Of a stretch of DNA of 64,000 bases, positions 45,006-52,987 are shown piece after piece. Positions within the stretch are counted from its first letter, which is position 1. Each line of letters begins with the position of its first letter. The notes beneath the pieces are model-generated. The model searched no databases, was not told the DNA's origin, and worked only from the letters and a program-made list of their open reading frames with translations. The translations under genes were made by a program, and so were the position numbers. The stretch comes from an uncultured Flavobacteriales bacterium. GTDB taxonomy: Bacteria > Bacteroidota > Bacteroidia > Flavobacteriales > Crocinitomicaceae. The stretch covers positions 62,001-126,000 of the forward strand of contig CAMLFH010000002.1 in the NCBI GenBank assembly GCA_946479285.1. Reading direction: 5' to 3'.

Positions 45006-45500
45006 ATGAAAAAAAGAAGTTTCTTTATCGGCCTGGTAATACTGGGCGGAATGGCAGGTGCTTGTTCAAACAACACCGAAAAAACGGAGGAAAACAACCT
45101 GGTTATGGAAGTTGCTGATGATCCGGAAACCATCAAAGCCAACGAAAAGGCTTTAAAGGAATTAAAAGAACAGCAGCGGATTGAAGCAGCATCCGTTACT
45201 TCCATGAAGATAGACAAAGAGATTCATGATTTCGGGAAAGTAGCAGAAGGAGTGGAAAATCATTGTACGTTTACGGTAACAAATACCGGAGACAAACCTT
45301 TGATTCTTTCAGATGTGAAAGCAAGCTGCGGATGCACCACTCCAAGCAAACCGGAAGGTCCGATTGCTCCCGGAAAATCCGACAAGATTGAAGTTGGTTT
45401 TAAACCGAATGGAAAAGGCGTTAGCGAAAAAACGATTACCATTACTGCCAATACCGATCCTCGAATTACAGTGGTTCGCGTAAAAGCAGACGTACAATAG
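45006..45500 (+). CDS. DUF1573 lipoprotein
   Basis: A 164-residue lipoprotein with lipobox GMAGAC. An acidic helical linker (~25-65) is followed by a DUF1573 immunoglobulin-like domain: IHDFGKVAEGVENHCTFTVTN, DVKASCGCTTPSKPEGPI and KTITITANTD. The SCGCT motif is the DUF1573 hallmark. The fold is structural, with no known enzymatic role. It directly follows the S41 protease gene. Confidence 0.9.
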   Translation: MKKRSFFIGLVILGGMAGACSNNTEKTEENNLVMEVADDPETIKANEKALKELKEQQRIEAASVTSMKIDKEIHDFGKVAEGVENHCTFTVTNTGDKPLILSDVKASCGCTTPSKPEGPIAPGKSDKIEVGFKPNGKGVSEKTITITANTDPRITVVRVKADVQ

Positions 45501-45504
45501 TAAC

Positions 45505-45557
45505 ACTTCGACTTCGCTCAGTGTCCTTTCGAAAGGTGGCTGAGCGGAGTGGAAGTC
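45505..45557. repeat. Imperfect palindrome with TTCGCTCAGTG/GGCTGAGCGGAG arms
   Basis: ACTTCGACTTCGCTCAGTG at 45505-45523 faces GGCTGAGCGGAGTGGAAGT around a TTTCGAAAGG centre. The form resembles intergenic palindromes that recur in many Bacteroidota genomes. It lies between two convergent genes and could terminate both. Confidence 0.5.
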
Positions 45558-45561
45558 ACCT

Positions 45562-46029
45562 TTATATCAATCCTTTCAACGAAGCTGATTTCTTAGCATA
45601 CGTTTCAATCGCAGTCTTAGTCGATTCCTTCAATTTGGAATACCCTGAAACAATATTCAAGACGTCTTCCTCGATATTCCCGTCGTATTTCAATTGTTTC
45701 GGTGCGTTCTCCTGAATCAGTAAACGCAGAAAACGATATTCCACGTTTGAATCATTTGATTTGATTTCCGTTTCCAAAGTCTTCTTTCCGGCATTAAACA
45801 AAGTCATCTTATCCTTTGCCGTTTTTTCAAATTGAGCCGCTTTCATCTGTAAAGCACCTTTAAATGCTTTCACTTCAGAAGTTTCTTTCGCACTTTGAAT
45901 TCCATCTAATTGTTTTTGAACAATCTCTTTTGAGTCACTTGCCAATGCATTGTAAATTGCCTTTCGATCCAATTGCGCTTGCGCATTCAATGTTAGAGCA
46001 GTAATAAATAGGAATGTCAGAAATTTCAT
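45562..46029 (-). CDS. Secreted protein of unknown function
   Basis: A 155-residue protein with a signal peptide (1-18, AQA-Q) and an entirely helical, Lys/Ala-rich body. The NVEYRFLRLLIQENAPKQLKY segment looks conserved and recalls short Bacteroidota secreted proteins of unknown function. The gene has a clear -7 element 17 nt upstream. Confidence 0.7.
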   Translation of the reverse strand: MKFLTFLFITALTLNAQAQLDRKAIYNALASDSKEIVQKQLDGIQSAKETSEVKAFKGALQMKAAQFEKTAKDKMTLFNAGKKTLETEIKSNDSNVEYRFLRLLIQENAPKQLKYDGNIEEDVLNIVSGYSKLKESTKTAIETYAKKSASLKGLI

Positions 46030-46045
46030 GGTGTTTTAATTTGTG

Positions 46046-46053
46046 CAAAGATA
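46046..46053 (-). promoter_or_regulatory. -7 promoter element for the secreted protein gene
   Basis: The minus strand reads TATCTTTG, an exact TAnnTTTG match, 17 nt before the ATG. No good -33 at the expected spacing. Confidence 0.5.
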
Positions 46054-46194
46054 CTTTGTTAATTCAAAATGTTGAATGTAAAATTCAAAAACTAACCTTA
46101 TCAGTACAATCTTTGTTCCAAGTTCTGCATTTTGATGCTGCATTTTGAATTCGCAGTGATTTTCCGTAAATTTATACAAGCAAATCATTCAAAA

Positions 46195-46812
46195 ATGTTC
46201 ATAGAAATCAATCCCGACAATATTGACAACCGTCTCGTTCAACAAGTTGTGGATGAACTCAAAAAAGGAGGAATCATCATTATTCCTACAGATGCCGTTT
46301 ATGCCGTTGCCTGTGATGTGATGAATAAGAAGGGATTGGCAGAGCTTGCAAAATGGAAAGACGTGAAACTTTCAAAGGCAAACTTTTCCATTATTTGTTC
46401 AGATCTGAGCCAGGTTTCCGAATACGTGAAGCAATTGGACCGAAATACATTTCGTTTATTGAAACATTATCTGCCCGGACCTTTCACTTTCATTTTAGAT
46501 GCCACAAATGAAGTTTCCAAATTATTCGATTCCAGCAAGAAGGAAATCGGGATCCGCATCCCGGACAATAAAATTGTACAGCTGATCGTAGAAAGATTGG
46601 GAAATCCAATGGCGGTAACTTCCCTTCACGATTCGGAAGACGAGATTATGGATTATTTCGTTGATCCGGCTTCCATTTATGAGCGTTACGACGATGAAGT
46701 ATCTGTAATTATAGATGGTGGCCCTGGAAAGCTGGATGCATCAACCATTGTTGATTGTACAAACGGAAATGCAGAAATCATTCGCCAGGGAGTTGGCCAG
46801 ATAGATCTATGA
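46195..46812 (+). CDS. YciO/YrdC/Sua5-family protein, YciO-like
   Basis: A 205-residue protein of the Sua5/YrdC superfamily, whose best-known members make threonylcarbamoyl-AMP for tRNA t6A. The N-terminal GGIIIIPTDAVYAVACDVM matches the family, and VIIDGGPGKLDASTIVDCT with IIRQGVG matches the C-terminal motif. The region that in YrdC reads P-x-TSAN reads PMAVTSLHDSEDE here, which favours the YciO branch (no proven role) over tsaC. I chose the ATG at 46195 over 46132, because the upstream 21 codons are not family sequence. Its stop overlaps the next start (ATGA). Confidence 0.85.
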   Translation: MFIEINPDNIDNRLVQQVVDELKKGGIIIIPTDAVYAVACDVMNKKGLAELAKWKDVKLSKANFSIICSDLSQVSEYVKQLDRNTFRLLKHYLPGPFTFILDATNEVSKLFDSSKKEIGIRIPDNKIVQLIVERLGNPMAVTSLHDSEDEIMDYFVDPASIYERYDDEVSVIIDGGPGKLDASTIVDCTNGNAEIIRQGVGQIDL

Positions 46813-47387
46813 TTGTCATTATTGATTGCGGAAGTTCCAAAACCCCACTGATTGAATCCATTGTGTATGAGTTCATGGATACGCGTGTGGTTTCCCTTTT
46901 TGAATTTCAAAGGGCAGATCATTCAGATGCATTGGGTTTTGTGATTTCAGGAGCACCGATTCTCATCACCGAAGTCGAAACAAAACCTTACCTGGAGCAA
47001 TTTGAATGGTTGAAAACAGAGAAACTTCCCGTCCTGGGTATTTGCTTCGGCCATCAAATGCTGGGCCTGACCTTTGGCGCACTTTCAAACCGGCAGCGGG
47101 AAGACCGTGACTGGCAGATCGTGGAAGTCATTGCCGACTGCCCGCTTTTCAACAAACTTCCCACAGAGATCGAATTCATGGAAGATCATTGTGAAGCAAT
47201 CAGTATTCCGAAAGACTTTATTCACATTGCTGTCTCTGATGCTACTGTAAATGAAGCAATGATGCACCAAACACTCCCGTTTTACGGCGTTCAGTTCCAC
47301 CCGGAAGTCTCCGGAAATCACGGAGTCGTCATTCTTGAAAACTTTGTTCATATTTGTGAAAATCAGAAGGCTGAAGACCACAAATAA
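46809..47387 (+). CDS. Class I glutamine amidotransferase-like protein (GuaA-type)
   Basis: A 192-residue class I GATase domain. The nucleophile elbow is VLGICFGHQMLGL with C79, and the His-Glu pair is in GVQFHPEVSGNHG. It resembles the GATase half of GMP synthetase but has no synthetase domain; other free GATases of this type have unknown acceptors. The ATG at 46809 overlaps the stop of the YciO-like gene. The membrane gene follows 17 nt after. Confidence 0.85.
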   Translation: MIVIIDCGSSKTPLIESIVYEFMDTRVVSLFEFQRADHSDALGFVISGAPILITEVETKPYLEQFEWLKTEKLPVLGICFGHQMLGLTFGALSNRQREDRDWQIVEVIADCPLFNKLPTEIEFMEDHCEAISIPKDFIHIAVSDATVNEAMMHQTLPFYGVQFHPEVSGNHGVVILENFVHICENQKAEDHK

Positions 47388-47404
47388 ATCCCGATTTTTG
47401 AATC

Positions 47405-48637
47405 ATGGTATTGAATAGAGTTTGGATTGGAATGTTTGTTATTGCAATCATCATGGGTTTTTCGAAACTTATATTTTGGCAGGACACATATATTCTGCAA
47501 AATATGATGGATGCCTTTTTCGAAGCTGCAAAATCAGCATTTGAATTAGCCTTGTACATGACCGGAATATTGGCTCTTTGGATGGGACTAATGAAAATCG
47601 GGGAAGATAGTGGCGCAGTAAATATCATGTCGAGAATGGTGTATCCGCTTTTTTCAAAGCTGTTTCCTGAAATTCCGAAAAATCATCCTGCAATGGGAAG
47701 TATCATGCTAAACTTCTCCGCAAATATGCTAGGATTGGATAATGCAGCTACTCCTGCCGGATTAAGAGCCATGCAGCAATTGCAGGAAATCAATCCTGAA
47801 AAGGATAAAGCTTCCAATGCACAAATCATGTTTTTGGTATTGAATGCTTCCGGATTGACAATTATTCCTGTTTCAATCCTTGCTACACGGGCTGCAGAAA
47901 ATAGCGCTAACCCGACTTCTGTTTTCATTCCGATTTTATTGACCACTTATTTTGCCACATTAGGAGGTTTAATATTTGTTTCGATTCGCCAGAAAATAAA
48001 CCTGCTTCAAAAAACCATTCTATTGTATATCGGAGGATTAACCGCACTCATTGTTGGGTTACTGTGGTACCTAAATGCCTATCCTGAACAAATCGATACT
48101 ATTTCTCGCGTTTTGAGCAGTACCATCATCTTTGGCTTCATTACGTTTTTTATAGTAATGGCAATCAAATCGAAAATTCAGGCTTATGAATCGTTTATCG
48201 AAGGTGCGAAGGGTGGATTTCAAGTGTCATTGAATATTCTTCCCTATTTAGTCGCAATGCTTTGTGCTGTTGCATTATTCCGCTCATGTGGAGCTTTGGA
48301 TGATTTTATAAATTCTCTGAAGTGGTTTTTAATGGCTTGCGGAGTCAAAGCTTTGGAATTTGTTGACGCACTTCCTGTCATTTTGATGAAGCCGTTTTCC
48401 GGATCAGGAGCAAGAGGCTTAATGGTTGATAATATGAAAGCGTTCGGGCCAGATTCCTTCGTAAGTAACTTATCTGCCACCTTTCAGGGAAGTACAGAAA
48501 CTACTTTTTATGTTTTATCCGTATATTTCGGTTCGGTAAGTATTAAAAAAACACGTTATGCTGCCACAGCAGGTTTATTCTGTGATTTGGTTGGCGCAGT
48601 AGCAGCTATTCTGATTGCCTACTTATTCTTCTCGTAA
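47405..48637 (+). CDS. Nucleoside-recognition GATE-domain membrane protein (SpmA-SpmB fusion)
   Basis: A 410-residue polytopic inner-membrane protein made of two Gate (nucleoside-recognition) domains. The first, about residues 40-190, has NFSANMLGLDNAATPAGLRAM, characteristic of SpmA. The second, about 260-400, has PFSGSGARGLMVDNM and FQGSTETTFYVLSVYFGSVSIK, characteristic of SpmB. In Bacillus SpmA and SpmB are separate proteins needed for spore-core dehydration. This organism shows no sporulation genes, so the role is different and unknown, possibly transport of a nucleoside or other small molecule. Confidence 0.9.
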   Translation: MVLNRVWIGMFVIAIIMGFSKLIFWQDTYILQNMMDAFFEAAKSAFELALYMTGILALWMGLMKIGEDSGAVNIMSRMVYPLFSKLFPEIPKNHPAMGSIMLNFSANMLGLDNAATPAGLRAMQQLQEINPEKDKASNAQIMFLVLNASGLTIIPVSILATRAAENSANPTSVFIPILLTTYFATLGGLIFVSIRQKINLLQKTILLYIGGLTALIVGLLWYLNAYPEQIDTISRVLSSTIIFGFITFFIVMAIKSKIQAYESFIEGAKGGFQVSLNILPYLVAMLCAVALFRSCGALDDFINSLKWFLMACGVKALEFVDALPVILMKPFSGSGARGLMVDNMKAFGPDSFVSNLSATFQGSTETTFYVLSVYFGSVSIKKTRYAATAGLFCDLVGAVAAILIAYLFFS

Positions 48638-48640
48638 AAA

Positions 48641-49141
48641 ATGAATTGGTTTAAACGCATATTTGGGAAAGAACCTTTAGCAACGAAGAAAAAGGTCGAA
48701 GTGAAGCAGGCGAATATTGCTTTCGCGGAATTCAACTATCCTACCAAAATCATCCTTGCATGGATCAAAGCTTTGGAAGGCCATAAAGACCTGGAGAAAT
48801 TCCTGTACGATAACGGCTACGAAGAAATTTTCTTTCTGAACCAGGCAATCAACCTGAAACAGGAAGCAAGAGACTGGCTGCTGGCAAACGGTTATCCGCA
48901 TTTAATGGCTTTTGTGAATGCTGCCGAAGGAAATGAAAGTGCTCAGCACTGGCTGCAGGTGCATGGTTTTGAATTTCTCTACAATGCATCTGTCGCAATT
49001 GATGATGAAGAGGCCGGTTTCAAATGGCTGAACCTCCACACAGACGAGTTTGTTTTTGGATTGATAAAAACGATTAAAACGGTGAAAGACAAGATCGAGT
49101 TCAATCACAACGACATGTATTCTTTCAGAAAAGACGTATAA
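48641..49141 (+). CDS. Protein with four exact 25-residue helical repeats, function unknown
   Basis: A 166-residue cytoplasmic protein. Four motifs, FLYDNGY (54-60), WLLANGY (79-85), WLQVHGF (104-110) and WLNLHTD (129-135), are exactly 25 residues apart. Each follows a helix with the pattern N-A-x-x-x-x-x-E-A, so the protein probably folds as a short alpha solenoid. I do not recognise the family. It lies 3 nt after the SpmA-SpmB gene and 5 nt before the GNAT gene, so is in the same transcription unit. Confidence 0.65.
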   Translation: MNWFKRIFGKEPLATKKKVEVKQANIAFAEFNYPTKIILAWIKALEGHKDLEKFLYDNGYEEIFFLNQAINLKQEARDWLLANGYPHLMAFVNAAEGNESAQHWLQVHGFEFLYNASVAIDDEEAGFKWLNLHTDEFVFGLIKTIKTVKDKIEFNHNDMYSFRKDV

Positions 49142-49146
49142 ATAAG

Positions 49147-49644
49147 ATGAATCTTCGTTTAGCAACAGCTGCAGACATTCCGCTTATTCAGGAAGTTGCC
49201 GAAAGTACCTGGCCCGTTTCTTACCAGGGAATTATTACCCCGGAACAAATCCGTTACATGCTCGACAGGATGTACAACGCATCCAAAATCGGGGAAGCAA
49301 TTGCAGATCCCAAACAGGATTTCTGGCTGGCAGAAAAAAATGGTAAAGTCCTTGGTTTTTGCGGCATCGAGCACGGGTATTCCGGACAAAACATTACGCG
49401 CATTCACAAATTGTACATTCTCCCCGAGACACAAGGCTCCGGACTGGGAAAGATTTTCCTGGATCACGTTGAAACCGAAGCTAAGAAGCACGAAAGTATA
49501 AAACTGCATCTCAATGTCAATAAACAAAATAAAGCCGTTGGTTTCTATCAAAAACACGGTTTTGTAAGAGATTACGAAGAAGTGCTGGATATAGGGAATG
49601 GCTTCGTGATGGATGATTTTGTGATGATCAAACAATTGGATTAA
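49147..49644 (+). CDS. GNAT-family N-acetyltransferase
   Basis: A 165-residue GNAT protein. The acetyl-CoA loop reads LYILPETQGSGLGKIFLDHVE (motif A, RxxGxG-like), preceded by GFCGIEHGY and followed by LHLNVNKQNKAVGFYQKHGFV (motif B). GNATs transfer acetyl groups to proteins or small molecules; the acceptor is unknown. It starts 5 nt after the 25-residue repeat gene. Confidence 0.88.
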   Translation: MNLRLATAADIPLIQEVAESTWPVSYQGIITPEQIRYMLDRMYNASKIGEAIADPKQDFWLAEKNGKVLGFCGIEHGYSGQNITRIHKLYILPETQGSGLGKIFLDHVETEAKKHESIKLHLNVNKQNKAVGFYQKHGFVRDYEEVLDIGNGFVMDDFVMIKQLD

Positions 49645-49672
49645 TGTTTTAACTTAACATCAAACGAAAACC

Positions 49673-50008
49673 ATGAAACAACTTACTTTCGGAATCATCC
49701 TTGTTTTAGCTCTCGCAGCATGCTCAGATAGTGTTTACACGAAAACGCGCCGCCTGGATTTCAATTGTGACAACGACTTCAAAGTTTCTTTCACAGAAAG
49801 TACCACGATTAAAAATAACACCGACACTACGAATAAGGTGACCGTTGATGTGATAAGTCCGATGTTGAAACGGGAATTTTCAATGAAGCAGGTGCGCGCT
49901 GCCAGCGGAGTGAAATACGCAACGAAAGACGGGAAATACATTTTCTGGGAGCACCAGGGAGAATTTACATTCGGAACGGAAGATTCTACATATTGTTTGT
50001 GCAAATAG
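49673..50008 (+). CDS. MliC-like lysozyme-inhibitor lipoprotein
   Basis: A 111-residue lipoprotein (lipobox LALAAC). The mature part matches the MliC/PliC (membrane-bound lysozyme inhibitor of C-type lysozyme) pattern: FNCDNDFKVSF at the first Cys strand, then MKQVRAASGVKYATKDGKYIFWEHQGEFTF and a closing Cys in YCLCK. The ASGxKYxxxDGxxxFWxxGxE-type segment is the inhibitor loop. If correct, it would sit at the outer-membrane face or periplasm and block c-type lysozyme. The first Cys of the mature domain (FNCD) and the last (CLCK) could form the family disulphide. Assignment is by motif only. Confidence 0.68.
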   Translation: MKQLTFGIILVLALAACSDSVYTKTRRLDFNCDNDFKVSFTESTTIKNNTDTTNKVTVDVISPMLKREFSMKQVRAASGVKYATKDGKYIFWEHQGEFTFGTEDSTYCLCK

Positions 50009-50055
50009 GAAAGTTCAAATGGTTCAAATGTTGAAAAGTTCAAAAAATCAACACT

Positions 50056-50577
50056 TTACTTCATTGACTTTCTGATTTTCTTTCGAAACACAAACTTAAG
50101 TGTCACAAAACTCATTACTGCTGACAATATAAATAACAGGCTAAAGCTAAAAGGAAATCTTGGAATGAAAATATAGCTCGGCAACAAGGGATTATATTCC
50201 GAAGCGTCTATCCCTGTTTGAAGAATCAATTCAAGTCCCGACACAAAGAATCCTACAAACAAAACGATCGTAGAAAGAAATAACAACAAGTAACTTCCTT
50301 CCTTTTTAAATCTTGGAATTTTCGTCCAAATGCGATATGCAATTAAAGGGATTGTTGAAATAGATAGTGTATTTATAATCAGATTGGTACTAATAAAATC
50401 AGGGAATTTGTTTCTGAACTCGTAAAATTGGCCTATCCATAAATGAATCACTTTTCCCCCAACCACATTCAGGAATAGCAAAAAAAAGAAGAGTGTAAAG
50501 GCAAGAATCTTTACCAAACTACTCTTTGGCTCTTTGGTTTTTAAAGAATCAAAATTATCAACGAGCTGTTCACTCAT
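50056..50577 (-). CDS. Polytopic membrane protein of unknown function
   Basis: A 173-residue protein with four predicted transmembrane segments (about residues 24-44, 66-84, 94-118 and 140-160) and no recognised family. The ATG at 50577, 5 nt after the Smr-protein stop, is preferred over the in-frame TTG at 50589. It ends in a basic tail (KIRKSMK). Last gene of the ComA-led operon. Confidence 0.6.
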   Translation of the reverse strand: MSEQLVDNFDSLKTKEPKSSLVKILAFTLFFFLLFLNVVGGKVIHLWIGQFYEFRNKFPDFISTNLIINTLSISTIPLIAYRIWTKIPRFKKEGSYLLLFLSTIVLFVGFFVSGLELILQTGIDASEYNPLLPSYIFIPRFPFSFSLLFILSAVMSFVTLKFVFRKKIRKSMK

Positions 50578-50582
50578 AGCGA

Positions 50583-51119
50583 TCACCAATTCGGGTGAAA
50601 CTCAATAGCAGTTGCGCCTTTTCCGTATTCGTGGAAATCGGCATCGTAAACTTCAATTTGATCCTGCTGGGCTAAATACGTTCGGATCTCGTTTTTGAGC
50701 ACTCCTTCTCCTACTCCGTGGATTACCACCAATTTGTGTACGGACTGATTCTTCGCTTTCTTGAAAATCGCCCGGAATTCTCCCATTTGTTTGAGCAGAA
50801 TTTCCGTATTCGACATGCCTTGTGTGGATTCGAGGATTTCTTCGATGTGCAGATCAATTTCCCAAACTGTTCGGGGCTTCTTCACTCCTGTTCTTTCCTG
50901 GATGATACGGAAATTCGTTTCAGGCTCTAAATCTTCCTTAGAGATCGTTATTTCGTCGTCTGCATACTTTTCGGAATGGATAAAAACCAATTCATTGAGT
51001 GGGAACCAACGGTCAAAACCGGAATCATCTGTTACCTGCGCACGATTTTTCTCCAAACTCACTATAACTCCGTCTCCTTTTTCGTATAAAAAAGAAACTT
51101 TCTGACCAATCTTAAACAT
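50583..51119 (-). CDS. DUF2027/Smr domain protein
   Basis: A 178-residue protein. An N-terminal beta-barrel-like region (IGQKVSFLYEKGDGVIVS, residues ~4-21) precedes a C-terminal Smr domain (about 85-178) with EIDLHIEEIL and KLVVIHGVGEGVLKNEIRTYL. Smr domains, first known at the end of MutS2, are often nucleases. In Bacteroidota such DUF2027-Smr proteins occur away from mutS. It overlaps the M50 protease gene by 8 bases. Confidence 0.85.
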   Translation of the reverse strand: MFKIGQKVSFLYEKGDGVIVSLEKNRAQVTDDSGFDRWFPLNELVFIHSEKYADDEITISKEDLEPETNFRIIQERTGVKKPRTVWEIDLHIEEILESTQGMSNTEILLKQMGEFRAIFKKAKNQSVHKLVVIHGVGEGVLKNEIRTYLAQQDQIEVYDADFHEYGKGATAIEFHPNW

Positions 51120-52059
51120 ATATTTCCTTAAAAGCCCCCTGACTCCACATCAGGTAAATGGGGCCAAAAATAGCCAAAATCCATGCAATGATCACGATCA
51201 CTTTCATAAATACATTCAGATCCTGAACCATTGGAGGAACCAGCATGTTTTTTACCTCATTGGCTACAACTGTTTTAGTTTCTTCCACTTCCATATTTTC
51301 TACAAAGCGGCGAAGTCCGGGTGTGTTTTCCAATACATGGTTCTTCACAAAGTGATAGGAACGGTCGGAGAGATTATCATAAGTTGAATTGAAATTCACA
51401 TCGTCCTCTTTCAATCCTTTGTGGATCAAATAACGGCGGTGTAAACTCCTCACCTGGAAGCCCATCAGAAAACCGAATACCAGGATAATGTACATTTCAA
51501 AGAAATACCCGATAGCAATCATTGCCAGGGAAGAAATGAAGGAGAAAATTACCTGGAACAACTCAATGCGCTCAAAAAACAAGATACTCAGCATACGGCC
51601 GCCGTCCAGCGGGAGAATGGGAAGCAGATTCAAAATATTGACAGCAAAAAGGATCATGGAAGTCTCAACCATCCATTGCATTTCGTATTGAAAGCCCAAT
51701 ATCCAAAGAGCAATTCCAATAATAATCCCCGGAAAAGGTCCCGCAAGGATTACCATCAGGCTTTCCCGCTGACGATAAGATTCTTTGTGCCCGTGAACAA
51801 AAGCCCCCATCAATGGCAGGAACAACATCCGAACATTTTGATAACCGTATAGTTTCATGAACAGGTAATGCCCGCTTTCGTGAATGATCAATACAGCAAG
51901 CAGCTCAATCAGGAAACTGAATTGATTCTCAAAAAACACCAGGAAACTTAAAGCAAAAAGCAACAAAGAAAAAACCGTCACGGCAATGTGCCCTTGCCGG
52001 ATAGGTTCCTTTTCCAAAAACGGTTTTGGCGGATAGAGAGAATTAAAGTCGTTGTCCAT
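51112..52059 (-). CDS. M50 site-2-type membrane metalloprotease
   Basis: A 315-residue polytopic inner-membrane protease. The zinc-binding motif is IIHESGHYLF (H60, E61, H64), and the distal ligand Asp152 is in NLLPILPLDGGRML, the N-x-x-P-x-x-P-x-DGG motif of the M50 family. No PDZ domain is seen between them, so it is not an RseP-type enzyme; it is like the compact FPG-containing Bacteroidota members. Substrate unknown. The ATG at 52059 is preferred over the in-frame TTG at 52077. Confidence 0.88.
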   Translation of the reverse strand: MDNDFNSLYPPKPFLEKEPIRQGHIAVTVFSLLLFALSFLVFFENQFSFLIELLAVLIIHESGHYLFMKLYGYQNVRMLFLPLMGAFVHGHKESYRQRESLMVILAGPFPGIIIGIALWILGFQYEMQWMVETSMILFAVNILNLLPILPLDGGRMLSILFFERIELFQVIFSFISSLAMIAIGYFFEMYIILVFGFLMGFQVRSLHRRYLIHKGLKEDDVNFNSTYDNLSDRSYHFVKNHVLENTPGLRRFVENMEVEETKTVVANEVKNMLVPPMVQDLNVFMKVIVIIAWILAIFGPIYLMWSQGAFKEIYV

Positions 52060-52093
52060 AATGACACTAATGTACAAAATAACTTTTTCAGAA

Positions 52094-52987
52094 TCAACGA
52101 TCCAAGCTGAAAATCTTGGAGTCTTTTTTCCAGATAATCATTTTTTTATCGTCGCCGTAACTCACAAAAGTTTGCGGGTCAATAAACACGACTCCATTCA
52201 CAGATCGATTATGTCCACCGTGCTTGAATTCTATACGCTGCTCCACTTTTGAAAAGTCTGAATTCCAAACCTTCATCGTCTTATCCATGGAAGCGGTAAT
52301 GAACTGATTATCTAATTGAATGAGGCCGTAAATGGTTTGGTAATGAGCAGGAATCCGCTTCTCTACTTCAAAATTGGAATCACTGATCACAATGTGTGCG
52401 TCTCTTCCACCGGTAATCATGCGTTTATTCGAAAGATCTGCCAGTAATACGTTACTTCCCAGCTCGTTGGGTTCCCAGGAAGCTATTTCGTTCCAGTTCT
52501 CGGATGAGAAAACCAAAACTCCAATCAATTGAGTACTTACAAAACAAGTATTTTCCGAAAGAGTGATTGCACGGATCTTTCCGGCTGCCAGGGGAAGATG
52601 CAGGATTCTTTTACCGGTCTGCAGTTCCAAAACCACTAAATTCCCTTCCGAATCACCTGCAATCAGCCAGTTATGTAGAAAATCCATCGCCAAAGAAAAC
52701 CAGGCATTTCCAAAGAAATTATGTTCCCAGGTTATCTTTTTGCTTTCTGTATCGACAGCCAGTAATGTGCCGTCCGTACAGCCGATAAAACAGGTTTGAT
52801 TTCCGGCATTAACAACATATGCGGCATGCTCCAATTTCACGGTAAAGGAAGAATCCTGTAAACCTTTTGCAAGATCCCAGCGCGTCACGTATTTATCTCC
52901 GGCGGAACTGTATAAGAAATTTCCGTCCCAGGAAGCCGAATAAATCGGTCCTGCATGTCCATTTAATACAATGCCGGCCTGAAACAT
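52094..52987 (-). CDS. WD40-repeat protein
   Basis: A 297-residue protein made of about seven beta-propeller blades with degenerate WD motifs (KYVTRWDLAKG, KTMKVWNSDF, KKMIIWKKDS). There is no signal peptide, so it is a cytoplasmic scaffold. Its ATG overlaps the ComA-like stop by one base (TAATG), so the two are coupled. No catalytic residues are expected. Confidence 0.85.
   Translation of the reverse strand: MFQAGIVLNGHAGPIYSASWDGNFLYSSAGDKYVTRWDLAKGLQDSSFTVKLEHAAYVVNAGNQTCFIGCTDGTLLAVDTESKKITWEHNFFGNAWFSLAMDFLHNWLIAGDSEGNLVVLELQTGKRILHLPLAAGKIRAITLSENTCFVSTQLIGVLVFSSENWNEIASWEPNELGSNVLLADLSNKRMITGGRDAHIVISDSNFEVEKRIPAHYQTIYGLIQLDNQFITASMDKTMKVWNSDFSKVEQRIEFKHGGHNRSVNGVVFIDPQTFVSYGDDKKMIIWKKDSKIFSLDR

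Noticed and set aside
46195..46812. Annotation as tsaC (threonylcarbamoyl-AMP synthase)
   Set aside because: The motif at the TSAN position differs, which points to the YciO branch; function not proven.
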